Assembly: GCA_020443345.1 (NCBI GenBank) | Contig: JAGRIH010000007.1 | Coordinates: 1 to 64,000, forward strand | DNA: 64,000 nucleotides | Source: Halioglobus sp. | Lineage (GTDB): Bacteria; Pseudomonadota; Gammaproteobacteria; Pseudomonadales; Halieaceae | Direction of reading: 5' to 3' | In this document: piece after piece, positions 36,114-45,849 of the stretch | Layout: each line of letters starts with the position of its first letter | Position numbering within the stretch: the stretch's first letter is position 1 | The notes under the pieces: generated by a model | What the model was told of the DNA's origin: nothing | Seen by the model: only the letters and a program-made list of their open reading frames with translations | Databases searched by the model: none | Translations under genes and position numbers: made by a program

Positions 36114-37129
36114 CGAGTCATCCCGCGGTGATGGATCTGCGGTCCCTGCCAGGTGCCTGGCGCGCTCGCGGTAATCACTGCGCGCCGCGGTGCCGGGTGG
36201 CCCTCCAGCGTCAAACCGGGGTCCTTCGGGTCGAGAAAGTCTGCCAGTGAGTGAAAGCGCATCCACGGCGTGCTGCGCTGTTCGTCGGTGCTGGTCACGG
36301 ATACGTCGGCCAACCGCGGCTCGACCAGGCCGAGTTTGCGCATCCAGCCCAGCAGGGTGTCGACGCTGGGTAGAAACCACACGTTGCCCATGCGGGCGTA
36401 GCGCCCCTCGGGAACCAGGGTGGCGCCGGGGCCCCCTTCAATTACGAGCGTCTCCAGTAGCAGCTGACCTCCGGGGCGCAGGCAGTCCTTCAGTTCCTGC
36501 AGGTGATCCACGGGCGAGCGCCGGTGATACAGGACGCCCATGGAAAGCACCGTGTCGAAGGCCGCGAGCCGGGGCGGAACGTGCTGGATGCCGAGCGGCA
36601 GCACCCACACGCCGGGATGTTGCAGGTACTTTTGCAGCGCCCAGTACTGCACCACGAACAGGGGTGTGGGGTCGATACCGATCACCTCAGTTGCTCCGGC
36701 ACCTGCCATGCGCCAGCAGTGGTAGCCGCTGCCACAGCCCACGTCCAGCACGCGCCGTCCGTCCAGGGCCTTCAGATGCGGCGCCAGGCGATCCCACTTC
36801 CAGTCCGAGCGCCATTCCGTATCGATATGTACCCCGAACAGCTCGAACGGACCCTTGCGCCAGGGATGCAACTGTTGCAGGGTGTTGCGCAGCACACTGC
36901 GCGTGTCATCTGTCAGCGGCGCGCGGGCCTCAGCACCGACCCGGGCGCGGTCCAGGTAGCGCTCGGCCACGTCGATGTCGGGCAGTGCGGCCAGTGCTTC
37001 CAGCCACCGCGGCAGGTCGCCGTACCGCCGCCGGGACAGGCCCTGTTCGATCTGGGCGTCGAGGCGCGCGGCCCAGCTCCCCAGTGGGCTGCCGCGCCAG
37101 CGTGCGATTAGGGGCTGGTAGTCGATCAC
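36110..37129 (-). CDS. cmoB: tRNA U34 carboxymethyltransferase
   Basis: A 339-residue SAM-binding enzyme that uses carboxy-SAM to make cmo5U34 in tRNA. Motifs: WKWDRLAPHLKALDGRRVLD, VGCGSGYHCWRMAGAGA and GVLYHRRSPVDHLQELK. It overlaps cmoA upstream and the DUF2007 gene downstream by ATGA, so the three are coupled. Confidence 0.94.
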   Translation of the reverse strand: MIDYQPLIARWRGSPLGSWAARLDAQIEQGLSRRRYGDLPRWLEALAALPDIDVAERYLDRARVGAEARAPLTDDTRSVLRNTLQQLHPWRKGPFELFGVHIDTEWRSDWKWDRLAPHLKALDGRRVLDVGCGSGYHCWRMAGAGATEVIGIDPTPLFVVQYWALQKYLQHPGVWVLPLGIQHVPPRLAAFDTVLSMGVLYHRRSPVDHLQELKDCLRPGGQLLLETLVIEGGPGATLVPEGRYARMGNVWFLPSVDTLLGWMRKLGLVEPRLADVSVTSTDEQRSTPWMRFHSLADFLDPKDPGLTLEGHPAPRRAVITASAPGTWQGPQIHHRGMTR

Positions 37130-37857
37130 TTGAGCGCGATGATCGAGGCGAAATTAAAGCACTGGAACCACACATCACAGCTGCTGAAACCGGCGCTGAC
37201 GATACGCTGCTTGTGCTGTTGCAGGGTTTCGGGCAGCAGCACGTTTTCCAGTGCGCTGCGCTTGCGCGCAATCTCCAGGTCGCTGTAGCCGTTGGCGCGC
37301 TTGAACTGGTGGTGCAGTTCGGTGTTCAGTGCGTCCAGGTGCGGGTCCGCGAAGATCACCTTCTCTGACAGCACCATGATGCCGCCGGGTCGCAGCCCGG
37401 CGCAGATTGCCGCAAGCAGCTCATCGCGCCGCTCTCGGGCAATGAACTGCAGGGTGAAGTTGAGTACCACTACGCTCGCATTGTCGATACTGACATCCAG
37501 CAGGTCGGCGCACAACAGGGTGACAGGCACATCGCGGGTATCGGTGGCGACGACGCTGCGGCAGCGCGCCAACATGGCCGGGGAATTGTCCACTGCGACA
37601 ATGCGACAATCGGGGTGTCGCACGTTCTGGCGCATGGCGAGGGTGGAGGCCCCCAGGGAGCAGCCCAGGTCGTACAGATTGCTGCCGGGAAGTGCGTAGC
37701 GCCCCGCCAGCAGGCCGCTCATGGCCACGATGGTGGGGTAGCCGGGCACCGAGCGCCTGATCATGTCGGGGAAGACCCTGGCCACGCTATCATCGAAGGT
37801 AAACAGCTTGGAATCGTGCAGCGGGTCGGCGTAAATTGTGTCGCGAGAATCAGTCAC
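37126..37857 (-). CDS. cmoA: Carboxy-S-adenosyl-L-methionine synthase
   Basis: A 243-residue enzyme converting SAM and prephenate to carboxy-SAM for CmoB. Signature YDLGCSLGASTLAMRQN and FTLQFIARERRDELL. ATG 37857 (MTDSRDTIYADPL). A TATTAT (minus strand, 37891-37896) upstream may be its -10 box. Confidence 0.94.
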   Translation of the reverse strand: MTDSRDTIYADPLHDSKLFTFDDSVARVFPDMIRRSVPGYPTIVAMSGLLAGRYALPGSNLYDLGCSLGASTLAMRQNVRHPDCRIVAVDNSPAMLARCRSVVATDTRDVPVTLLCADLLDVSIDNASVVVLNFTLQFIARERRDELLAAICAGLRPGGIMVLSEKVIFADPHLDALNTELHHQFKRANGYSDLEIARKRSALENVLLPETLQQHKQRIVSAGFSSCDVWFQCFNFASIIALK

Positions 37858-38148
37858 AGCGGATCACCGTGGGGATGGCGTTGCACCGCTATAATAACAC
37901 TGCGGCGGAGCTGGCAGGCGGACGTTGTGGGCCAGGCTCCAGGTCTGTACTTTCAGCTCACTTTCGGTGCTTTTTAGATCTGGGGCTACGGCGCTGCGGC
38001 GCCGGCAAAGCGGTGTATTTCCCCCGGTGTGTTTCTAACGCAGGCGCCACGTGGTGCGCCTCAAGCCGTCGCAAAACTGCCCTCGATGTGCCCTGTGCTG
38101 CGCGACCAACCCTGCGACCCGACAGTTCGCGCGCGCAGCGCGCGCCAG

Positions 38149-38328
38149 TCAGTTGGCGCTGCGCACCACCTGTGAATCCTCACTGCTGGCCCGCCGGCGG
38201 GCGCGCTGCTCGAAGCTGGCAAAGTGCGTGTGGCACTCCAGCGCCTGGTGCGAGTCGGATTTCGAGGTGAATTTTATGCTGCGCAGAAAGTCCACGAGGC
38301 TCACTCTGTCATCGTCCAGCCGTTTCAT
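38149..38328 (-). CDS. Small hypothetical protein, 59 residues
   Basis: An ATG at 38328 is preceded by AGGTCATGT (AGG 6 bp upstream) and opens a 59-codon frame ending in TGA at 38149-38151. The product is charged, without a membrane segment: MKRLDDDRVSLVDFLRSIKF at the start, ECHTHFASFEQRARRR in the middle. A GCGCGC-GCT-GCGCGC hairpin follows the stop (about 38128-38146), consistent with a transcript end. No family recognised. It fills an otherwise empty gap between cmoA and the phosphoribosyltransferase gene. Confidence 0.55.
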   Translation of the reverse strand: MKRLDDDRVSLVDFLRSIKFTSKSDSHQALECHTHFASFEQRARRRASSEDSQVVRSAN

Positions 38329-38429
38329 ACATGACCTGCATACAAATAGAAGTCGATCAGCGCCAGTCTACGGACCCGCCGCGCTCGGTGCAGGTAAAAA
38401 ATGCCGCGTATTTGTGTGAAAAAACACCG

Positions 38430-39002
38430 TCAGGGCCATTCCAGCGCCGCCTGCAGCCTGTCCAGAAGCAGCTCGAGTTCGGGCTTGTTGTGGCGCAACT
38501 CAGCGAGCGTCAGCCCGTCCAGTTCATGCGGGAAAACCAGCCAGTCCCCGGTGCGGTGGACAAAGTAATCGGGACTGCGCGCGGTGCGGTTGTTGTCCGG
38601 CTTGAACCAGACGGTGGCGATGCGGGTACTGGCGGCGCGGCTGCCGCAGGCCTGGTCCAGCTCCAGCAAGACGTGCTGCAGCGACAGACCGGTGTCGTAT
38701 ACGTCGTCCACCAGCAGAATGCGCTGACCCGCGCGCAGTCGCTGGGCGAGATACTCCAGCCCGTCTACCTGTACCGCGCCGTCGCGCCGTTTCATACCGG
38801 CGTAGGAGCGGGTGCGCAGGGCCGTGTGGTCCGCCGGTATGCCGAGCAGGTGCAGCAGTTCGTGTACCGCGATACCCACCGGCGTGCCGCCGCGCCAGAT
38901 GCCCACGATGAAATCGGGGCGATAACCGCTTTCAAACACCTGCCAGGCCAGGCTGAAGGAATCCCGCAGCAGCTGTCCGGGACTGATATAGAGTTTGTTC
39001 AC
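38430..39002 (-). CDS. Phosphoribosyltransferase, hypoxanthine-type
   Basis: A 190-residue PRTase-fold protein with the PRPP-binding motif RILLVDDVYDTGLSL and an N-terminal FIVGIWRGGTPVGIAVHELL loop. It resembles the hypoxanthine phosphoribosyltransferase-like group (Hpt1-type); substrate not certain. GTG 39002 gives MNKLYISPGQLLRDSF; AGGAG is 12 bp upstream, somewhat far. It is divergent from the aminotransferase gene. Confidence 0.82.
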   Translation of the reverse strand: MNKLYISPGQLLRDSFSLAWQVFESGYRPDFIVGIWRGGTPVGIAVHELLHLLGIPADHTALRTRSYAGMKRRDGAVQVDGLEYLAQRLRAGQRILLVDDVYDTGLSLQHVLLELDQACGSRAASTRIATVWFKPDNNRTARSPDYFVHRTGDWLVFPHELDGLTLAELRHNKPELELLLDRLQAALEWP

Positions 39003-39130
39003 GCGGCGCGCACACTCCTGTTGTCCGGCCGATAGGGTCGCCTCGCAGGTTGTCACAGCCGTTTGTGGTGGCGCCGCCGACTGCTCGGGTATACTTGGCG
39101 CTGCGCACAGTATACAGGGAAATACCACAC

Positions 39131-40318
39131 ATGCTGGAAACTCTGCAGCAATTGCCCATAGACCCGATTCTGGGTCTGTCCGCCGAGTGCCGCGCAGACC
39201 CGAACCCGTCCAAGATCGATCTCACGGTGGGCGTCTATATGGACGAGCAGGGCCTGTGTCCTGTCTTCGAGGCCGTCCAGCGGGCGCAGCAGGCACTGGT
39301 GGCAGAGGAGACCAGCAAGGCCTATATGCCGCCGGCCGGCGACGAGGCCTTCAACCTGGGTATGCGGCGCCTGGTGCTGGGTGCGGACAGCGCGGCACTG
39401 CGCGACGAGCGCGTCACCAGCCTGCAGACGACCGGGGGTTGCGGTGCCCTGCGCATCGGCGCGGAAGTGATCCATGCGGCTGCGCCGCGGGCCAGGGTGT
39501 TTGTGAGCGACCCCAGCTGGCCGGTGCACATACCCCTGCTGGGCAGCGTCGGGCTGCAGTTCCAGACTTACCGCTACTACGACCCGGCCAGCCACGGCGT
39601 GGATTTTGACGCCATGGTAGCGGACCTCAAGAGCGCCGGTGCCGGGGACGTGGTGCTGCTGCACGGTTGCTGTCACAACCCCAGCGGCGCCGACCTGTCA
39701 CTGCAGCAGTGGGGCGCGATTGCCGACATGGCCGAGCGCCAGGGTTTCGTGCCGTTCGTGGATATGGCCTACCAGGGCCTGGGCGACGGGCTGGAGCGGG
39801 ACGCCGCCGGGCTGCGGCTGCTGGCGCAGCGCCTGCCTGAGGTGCTCATCGCCGCATCCTGCTCCAAGAACATGGGGCTGTACCGGGAGCGCACCGGCCT
39901 GGCGATTTTCGTGTGCCGCGATGCGGCCAATGCCCGCATCTTACTGGGCCACGGCCTGGTGGCCGCGCGGCGCGTGTACTCCATGCCCCCGTCCCACGGG
40001 GCGCTGCTGGCCGGCCGGGTGCTGGCCGACGATGCCCTGACGGCGTTGTGGCGCTCGGAGCTGGCGGCCATGTGCGAGCGCATCAAGGGCCTGCGCAGCA
40101 GTTTGCGCGAGAAACTGGAGGGGGCCTGCGGGCGCGATTTCGGCTTTATCGAATGCGAAAAAGGCATGTTTTCCTTTCTGGGTCTCACCGCGCAGCAAAC
40201 GCTGCGCTTGCGCCGGGAGCACAGTGTCTACCTGCTCGATTCCTCGCGCATCAATGTGGCGGGAGTGAACGCCGGTAATATCGACTACCTGGCCGACGCC
40301 GTGGCGCAGGTGCTCTGA
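39131..40318 (+). CDS. Aromatic/aspartate aminotransferase (AspC/TyrB family)
   Basis: A 395-residue class Ia aminotransferase: KIDLTVGVYMDEQG, YMPPAGDEAF, HGCCHNPSGADLS and the PLP lysine in SCSKNMGLYRERTG. It transaminates aspartate and/or aromatic amino acids. ATG 39131 is chosen over upstream in-frame starts because family proteins begin right before LxxLPxDPILGL. Convergent with uup. Confidence 0.9.
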   Translation: MLETLQQLPIDPILGLSAECRADPNPSKIDLTVGVYMDEQGLCPVFEAVQRAQQALVAEETSKAYMPPAGDEAFNLGMRRLVLGADSAALRDERVTSLQTTGGCGALRIGAEVIHAAAPRARVFVSDPSWPVHIPLLGSVGLQFQTYRYYDPASHGVDFDAMVADLKSAGAGDVVLLHGCCHNPSGADLSLQQWGAIADMAERQGFVPFVDMAYQGLGDGLERDAAGLRLLAQRLPEVLIAASCSKNMGLYRERTGLAIFVCRDAANARILLGHGLVAARRVYSMPPSHGALLAGRVLADDALTALWRSELAAMCERIKGLRSSLREKLEGACGRDFGFIECEKGMFSFLGLTAQQTLRLRREHSVYLLDSSRINVAGVNAGNIDYLADAVAQVL

Positions 40319-40341
40319 GGCCGGCCGGGCAAAATCCGACC

Positions 40342-42231
40342 TCATCCGTCCAGCGTGGTCCAGCGCTCAAACGCCGCTTCCAGCTCCGCCTGCACGCCGG
40401 CCAGTTCATCCAGTACCGGTTGGGTCTGGCTGTACTCGCCGCGATAGAAATCGGCCTGTGCGATGCGCGTCTCCAGAGCCTCCTGTCGGGCTTCCAGCGT
40501 CTCGATCAGCCCCGGCAGGCCGTCCAGCTCGCGCTGTTCCCTGTAGGACAGCTTGTGTTTTTTGCTCGCGGGGGCCGTGCTGCCGGCCGCCGGGTCTGCC
40601 GGCGGCGGTGACTGATCCCGCTCCGCGGGGGCGGGGGGTCCGGCTAGCCTGCCGCCGCGCGCCTCCCAGTCGCTGTAGCCGCCGGCCTGCTCGCTGACCA
40701 CGCCGTCGCCCTCCAGCACCAGCAGGCTGGTCACCACATGGTCCATAAAGTCGCGGTCGTGGCTGACCAGCAGCACGGTGCCGTCGAAGGACAGCAGGAT
40801 TTCCTCCAGCAGTTCCAGTGTCTCGATGTCCAGGTCGTTGGTGGGCTCGTCCAGCACCAGCAGGTTGGCGGGCCTGCTGAACAGCCGCGCGAGTACGGCG
40901 CGATTCTGCTCGCCGCCGGACAGCGCTTTTACCGGTGTGCGCACGCGCTGCGGGCTGAACAGGAAATCGCCCAGATAGGAGATGGCATGGCGCCGCCTGC
41001 CGTTGATTTCAATGAACTCCTGTCCGCCGCAGACGTTGTCGATCAGGTTTTTCTCGGGATCGAGCTGGTCGCGCAACTGATCGGAGTAGGCCACCTCCAG
41101 CTTGCTCCCCGCTGTGACCGTGCCGCTGTCCGGCTGCAAGCGGCCCAAAATTATTTTTATCAGGGTGGACTTGCCGGCGCCGTTGGGGCCGACAATGCCC
41201 ACGCGATCGCCGCGCTGGATGATGGTGGAGACATCGCGCAGCACACAGTGTTCGCCGAAGGCCTTGCACACGCCCTGCAGCTCGGCCACGATCCTGCCCG
41301 ACTGGCTGGCGCCTTCCACGGCAAAGCTGGCCCTGCCGCTGCGCTCGCGCCGCTGCCGGCGCTCTTCGCGCATGGCCTGCAGTGCGCGCACGCGCCCTTC
41401 ATTGCGGGTGCGCCGGGCCTTGATTCCCTGGCGGATCCACACTTCCTCCTGCGCCAGTTTCCTGTCGAACAGTTCGTTGGCGCGCTCCTCGGCCAGCAAC
41501 TCTTGTTCGCGATGGCGCAGAAAGCCGCGGTAGTCGCCCCGCCACTGGGTGAGGTGACCGCGATCCAGTTCGGCGATGCCGTTCGCCACGCTTTGCAGGA
41601 AGCGCCGGTCGTGGGTGATGAGTACGATGGCTCCGGCAAAACTGGCCAGCTGATCTTCCAGCCAGGTTATCGCGGGAAGGTCCAGGTGGTTGGTGGGTTC
41701 GTCGAGCAGCAGTATGTCCGGCTGGCTGACCAGCGCCTGGCCCAGCGCCACGCGCCGGCGCCAGCCCCCGGACAGCTCCGCCATCCGCGCCCGCGCCGGC
41801 AGCTGCAGTTGGCTGAGGGTGGTTTCCACCCGCTGCTGTAGCTGCCAGCCGTCGGCACTTTCCAGTTGCTGTTGCACCTGCGCGAGCCGGTCCATATCCA
41901 CCGGCGCATCGGCTTGCAGCAGGCGCTGGTACTCGCTGAGCAGGCGCCCGACATCGGCCAGGCCCGCGGCAACTGCATCGAATACCGTCACCTGATCCGC
42001 CCCGGGCAGGGCTTGCTCCAGCCGCGCGATGCGCACCCCGCTCCTGAGCCAGCGCTCGCCCGAATCCGGTGCCAGCTCGCCGGCCAGCAGTTGCAGCAGG
42101 GTGGTTTTACCGGCGCCGTTGCGCCCCAGCAGGCCCAGTTTCTCCCCCCGGCGAAGGCTCAGGCTGACCCCGTCGAGCAGCACCTGGGTGCCGTATTGCA
42201 GGTGTACAGAATCGAGTCTCAACAGGGGCAT
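40342..42231 (-). CDS. uup: ABC-F ATPase Uup
   Basis: A 629-residue cytoplasmic ABC-F protein with two ABC domains: Walker A GRNGAGKTTLLQ and GPNGAGKSTLIK, signatures LSGGWRRRVALG and LSGGEQNRAVLA, and a C-terminal coiled-coil domain (SYREQRELDGLPGLIETLEA) typical of Uup. It acts on ribosomes and affects transposon excision. ATG 42231 gives MPLLRLDSVHLQYG. Confidence 0.93.
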   Translation of the reverse strand: MPLLRLDSVHLQYGTQVLLDGVSLSLRRGEKLGLLGRNGAGKTTLLQLLAGELAPDSGERWLRSGVRIARLEQALPGADQVTVFDAVAAGLADVGRLLSEYQRLLQADAPVDMDRLAQVQQQLESADGWQLQQRVETTLSQLQLPARARMAELSGGWRRRVALGQALVSQPDILLLDEPTNHLDLPAITWLEDQLASFAGAIVLITHDRRFLQSVANGIAELDRGHLTQWRGDYRGFLRHREQELLAEERANELFDRKLAQEEVWIRQGIKARRTRNEGRVRALQAMREERRQRRERSGRASFAVEGASQSGRIVAELQGVCKAFGEHCVLRDVSTIIQRGDRVGIVGPNGAGKSTLIKIILGRLQPDSGTVTAGSKLEVAYSDQLRDQLDPEKNLIDNVCGGQEFIEINGRRRHAISYLGDFLFSPQRVRTPVKALSGGEQNRAVLARLFSRPANLLVLDEPTNDLDIETLELLEEILLSFDGTVLLVSHDRDFMDHVVTSLLVLEGDGVVSEQAGGYSDWEARGGRLAGPPAPAERDQSPPPADPAAGSTAPASKKHKLSYREQRELDGLPGLIETLEARQEALETRIAQADFYRGEYSQTQPVLDELAGVQAELEAAFERWTTLDG

Positions 42232-42473
42232 GGTAGGCACGCGGTTGCCGGGGGATGCGCATTCTACGCCAGCGGGTGCAATGGTGGCCACCGGCAGGCA
42301 AGCGGCAGGGGGCGCAATTTGTATTTGATAAATTACAGCGGCTGTAGCACCCTACAGCCCCGATTTTTCACGGCGTCTGCCGATCGCACCCGACCCGGTG
42401 GAGGAGGCGTCTTGCACCGCCGCCCGACACCAGCGGCACGGAACCAGCGGCCAAAGAGGACAGGAGCAGTTAA

Positions 42474-43661
42474 ATGAGTCAACGCGAAGTAGTGGTATTG
42501 AGCGGTGTACGCACCGCGGTAGCGGATTTTGGCGGCAGTTTCAAGGACATGCCGCCGACCGAACTGGCTGGCCGTGTGGTGGCTGAAGCTGTCAAGCGCT
42601 CCGGGCTGGCCCCGGAGGATATCGGGCACTGCGTGATCGGCTCGGTGACGCACAGCGACCGGCGCGACATGTACATGAGCCGGGTGGCGGCCCTGAAAGG
42701 CGGCCTGCCGATCCAGACCCCGGCGCTGACCGTCAACCGCCTGTGCGGCTCCGGTTTGCAGGCCGTGGTCTCGGCGGCGCAAATGATCCTGCTGGGGGAT
42801 TGCGAGGCGGCGGTGGCCGGCGGAGCGGAATCCATGAGCCGCGTGCCCTACTGGCTGCCCAGTGCGCGCTTTGGCGCGCGCATGGGCAACGGGGTGATGG
42901 AGGACCCGATGATGGGCGCGCTGACCTGCCCCATCGGCGACACCCATATGGGGATCACCGCAGAAAACCTGGCAGAAAAGTACGGTATCAGCCGGCAGGA
43001 GCAGGATGAACTGGCGGCACAAAGCCATCGCCGCGCCCAGCGCGCCATCGAGGAGAAGCGTTTCGTGGAGCAGATCCTGCCCATCGAGCTGAAGACGCGC
43101 AAGGGCGTGACCGTGTTCGAGCAGGATGAGCATGTGCGCTTTGACTGCAAAGCCGAAGACATGGCGGGCCTGCGCCCTGCCTTCAAGCAAGACGGCACGG
43201 TCACGGCGGGCAATGCCTCGGGCATCAACGACGCCGCCGCCGCCCTGGTGTTGATGGAAAAAAGCGCGGCACAGGCCCGGGGTCTGCAGCCCATGGCCCG
43301 TCTGGTGGGTTATTCACTGGCAGCGGTCGACCCGGCGATCATGGGCATCGGGCCGGCGCCAGCGGTGCGCCAGTTGCTGGAAAAAGCAGGGGTGAGCGTT
43401 GCGGACGTGGACGTGTGGGAGGCCAACGAGGCCTTTGCCGCCCAGGCGCTGTCCGTTACCAAAGAACTGGGGCTGGACCCGGCGCGGGTCAATCCCAACG
43501 GTTCGGGGATCAGCCTGGGACATCCCATCGGCGCCACCGGTGCCCTGATTACGGTCAAGGCACTGTATGAGTTGCGGCGCATCGAGGGCCGCTATGCGGT
43601 GTCCACCATGTGTATCGGCGGCGGCCAGGGTATCGCCGCCCTGTTTGAACGCTGTGCCTGA
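42474..43661 (+). CDS. Acetyl-CoA acetyltransferase (thiolase)
   Basis: A 395-residue biosynthetic-type thiolase: acyl-accepting Cys91 in RLCGSGLQAV, GHPIGATGALI and the C-terminal CIGGGQGIAALF with the second catalytic cysteine. It condenses or cleaves acetoacetyl-CoA. AGGAGCAG lies 8 bp before ATG 42474. The next gene, ctaA, overlaps or abuts it. Confidence 0.92.
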   Translation: MSQREVVVLSGVRTAVADFGGSFKDMPPTELAGRVVAEAVKRSGLAPEDIGHCVIGSVTHSDRRDMYMSRVAALKGGLPIQTPALTVNRLCGSGLQAVVSAAQMILLGDCEAAVAGGAESMSRVPYWLPSARFGARMGNGVMEDPMMGALTCPIGDTHMGITAENLAEKYGISRQEQDELAAQSHRRAQRAIEEKRFVEQILPIELKTRKGVTVFEQDEHVRFDCKAEDMAGLRPAFKQDGTVTAGNASGINDAAAALVLMEKSAAQARGLQPMARLVGYSLAAVDPAIMGIGPAPAVRQLLEKAGVSVADVDVWEANEAFAAQALSVTKELGLDPARVNPNGSGISLGHPIGATGALITVKALYELRRIEGRYAVSTMCIGGGQGIAALFERCA

Positions 43662-44775
43662 AGCTGTGACTGGCATCGAACAACGACACGGTGACCGGCA
43701 GGTCGCCGCCTGGCTGCTGCTGTGCGCCGCAGTGATTTTTGGCATGATCGTGCTGGGCGGCGTGACCCGGCTGACCGGCTCGGGTTTGTCGATGGTGGAG
43801 TGGAAGCCGCTGATCGGGGTGGTGCCGCCCCTGTCAGAGCAGGCCTGGCAGGAGACCTTCGACAAGTACAAGCAGTTTCCCGAGTACCGCAAGAAAAACC
43901 TGCACATGACGCTGGACGGCTTCAAGTACATCTTTATGTACGAGTACTTGCACCGCGTGCTGGGGCGCCTGATTGGCGTGTTGTTCGCGCTGCCCATGGT
44001 GTACTTCGTGATGCGGCGCCGGCTGCGCCCGGGATTGGCGCCGAAGCTGGCAATCCTGTTCTTTATGGGCGGCATGCAGGGCCTGCTCGGCTGGTATATG
44101 GTCAAGAGCGGCCTGGTCAGCGACCCCCATGTCAGCCAGTATCGGCTCACCGCCCACCTGGGTGTGGCCGTGGCGATTTACGGCTACATGCTATGGGTGG
44201 CCTTTGATCTGCTGTTTGCCCCGGAAGCGCGCCCCGGGGGCGGCCGGCACCCCGGCCGCCGGCGTCCCGGGGCGCGGTGGTCGCTGTGGCTGGTGGGGCT
44301 GGTGTATCTGATGATCCTTTCCGGCGGTCTGGTGGCGGGTACGCGGGCCGGCTTTGCCTACAGCACCTGGCCGCTGATGGGGCCGACCTTTATTCCCGAG
44401 GGGCTGTATCGGGGGTCCCCCGCCTGGCTGGCCATGTTTGAGGACATCACCACCATCCAGTTCAATCACCGGATGTTCGCCTACCTGTTGGTTGTGCTGA
44501 TCAGCAGCTTTGCCTTCGCGATGTGGCGCCGCACGGCGGACGGGCGCCTGAAACTGGGCCTGGTTCTGCTGCTGGGGGCGCTGCTGGTGCAGGTGGTGCT
44601 GGGCATTAGCACCTTGCTGCTACATGTGCCGGTGGCGCTGGCTGCGGCGCACCAGGGCGGTGCGGTACTGCTGCTGAGCGCTGCTGTGTTTGTCAGTCAC
44701 GTACTCGTGCGACAGCGGCGGCTGGTCGGACGCACATCCAGTGCGCTAGACCGGGCGGCCGGCACGGCGGTGTAA
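43654..44775 (+). CDS. ctaA: Heme A synthase (CtaA/COX15 family)
   Basis: A 373-residue inner-membrane protein of eight segments that oxidises heme O to heme A for aa3-type oxidases. Heme-ligand histidines lie in MYEYLHRVLGR, LTAHLGVAVA, IQFNHRMFAYL and AAAHQGGAVLL. GTG 43654 overlaps the thiolase end by 8 bp; GTG 43666 is an alternative. No other cytochrome oxidase genes are in the window. Confidence 0.9.
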   Translation: MPEAVTGIEQRHGDRQVAAWLLLCAAVIFGMIVLGGVTRLTGSGLSMVEWKPLIGVVPPLSEQAWQETFDKYKQFPEYRKKNLHMTLDGFKYIFMYEYLHRVLGRLIGVLFALPMVYFVMRRRLRPGLAPKLAILFFMGGMQGLLGWYMVKSGLVSDPHVSQYRLTAHLGVAVAIYGYMLWVAFDLLFAPEARPGGGRHPGRRRPGARWSLWLVGLVYLMILSGGLVAGTRAGFAYSTWPLMGPTFIPEGLYRGSPAWLAMFEDITTIQFNHRMFAYLLVVLISSFAFAMWRRTADGRLKLGLVLLLGALLVQVVLGISTLLLHVPVALAAAHQGGAVLLLSAAVFVSHVLVRQRRLVGRTSSALDRAAGTAV

Positions 44776-44786
44776 TCGGCGGACCA

Positions 44787-45011
44787 CTACCACAGACTCG
44801 CCGGCGCGTCGTCCTTGCGTCGTCCCAGACCCTCGCGCCGGTCGCCGGCGAGGTCGAAGCGCACCTCTTCGCGGCGGTCGCCGCTCTGGCGGCGGATATA
44901 CAGGCGTCGATCCGCGCCTGTGTATTTGCGTGTACTGCCTGCGCGGGTGTTGGCGCTGAATGCCGGGGCGCTCAAATCTCGGGAGCCAAACAGTGCTTTA
45001 TCAGGGGGCAT
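44787..45011 (-). CDS. Small hypothetical protein rich in DRR motifs
   Basis: A 74-residue basic protein with three spaced DRR elements (TGADRRLYIRRQ, SGDRREEVRFDL, AGDRREGLGRR). No membrane segment or signal. AGAGG lies 10 bp before ATG 45011. Not recognised; similar DRR-rich short proteins are seen as conserved hypotheticals. It converges with ctaA, 11 bp apart. Confidence 0.5.
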   Translation of the reverse strand: MPPDKALFGSRDLSAPAFSANTRAGSTRKYTGADRRLYIRRQSGDRREEVRFDLAGDRREGLGRRKDDAPASLW

Positions 45012-45157
45012 GATCCTGACCTCTGGCGTGTCGTCATTTTAAGCCACAGTGTGACCGAAAACGCGGTGCCGCGCAGCCCCCCGCGCACTATCGCGGCGGC
45101 TCCAGACTGGATTTTGTGAACTTCTTCACAAAACGCATGTCCCCTGGGATTGCGCGA

Positions 45158-45835
45158 TCAAGACCTCTCCAGCGAACAGGCGCAGATGCGGCTGATATGA
45201 CTGTAGGGTAGTCCGGATTGGTCGTGCCAGTCGTTGAACACGGCCTGGATCAGACGCAACTCGCGTTTGCCGCCCGGCTGGTCGCCGATATCGGCTCCGG
45301 CGCGCTGCAGGCAGCGCACTACGTCGGGCGTGACGATGAACGTGTCGCGACCCATGTTGCGCAGTACCCGCGGCCCGGTCATACCGCCGAGCCGGCTGCC
45401 GCGCCGCTGCATATCGGCGAACAGGCCGACCAGGTCGCGGTCGGGCCAGCGGCCGACAAACCGGCCAAAGCTGCCGTGCTCTACGGCGATATCGAGCAGA
45501 TAGGCGGCGTTGGGCTGCACGCTCAACACTTTCTGGCGATTGCGGATAATGCGCGGGTTGGCGGCAAGGCGATCTATCTGCTGTGGGCTGAGCAGGACGA
45601 CTTTGCCCGGCGGGAAGCCGAAAAAGACGTCCTCGAAGGCGTCCCACTTGTGGTCCACCACGCGCCACACGAAGCCGGCCTGAAAGATACAGCGCGTCAT
45701 CTGTGCCAGCCAGCGATCGTCGGTGTCGGCCGCCAGTGCCCGCGCGCTGCGCACCGCCGGCAGCATCCTCGCCAGTGCCGCCGGCCCGCCCTGGCGCTCG
45801 CAGGCGCGCCGGTATATCTGGTCGAAGGGCTCCAC
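45158..45835 (-). CDS. DNA-3-methyladenine glycosylase I-like protein
   Basis: A 225-residue helical protein of the Adenine_glyco (Tag) superfamily: FDQIYRRACERQGGPAAL, MTRCIFQAGFVWRVVDHKWDAFEDVFFGF and PNAAYLLDIAVEHGSFG. It lacks the N-terminal zinc-binding start (MQRCxW) of E. coli Tag, so it belongs to a divergent branch; base-excision repair of alkylated purines is a family-based assignment. The GTG 45835 start lies 14 bp after the CDGSH gene, with which it probably forms an operon. Confidence 0.75.
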   Translation of the reverse strand: MEPFDQIYRRACERQGGPAALARMLPAVRSARALAADTDDRWLAQMTRCIFQAGFVWRVVDHKWDAFEDVFFGFPPGKVVLLSPQQIDRLAANPRIIRNRQKVLSVQPNAAYLLDIAVEHGSFGRFVGRWPDRDLVGLFADMQRRGSRLGGMTGPRVLRNMGRDTFIVTPDVVRCLQRAGADIGDQPGGKRELRLIQAVFNDWHDQSGLPYSHISRICACSLERS

Positions 45836-45849
45836 CTGTCGACGGCGGT

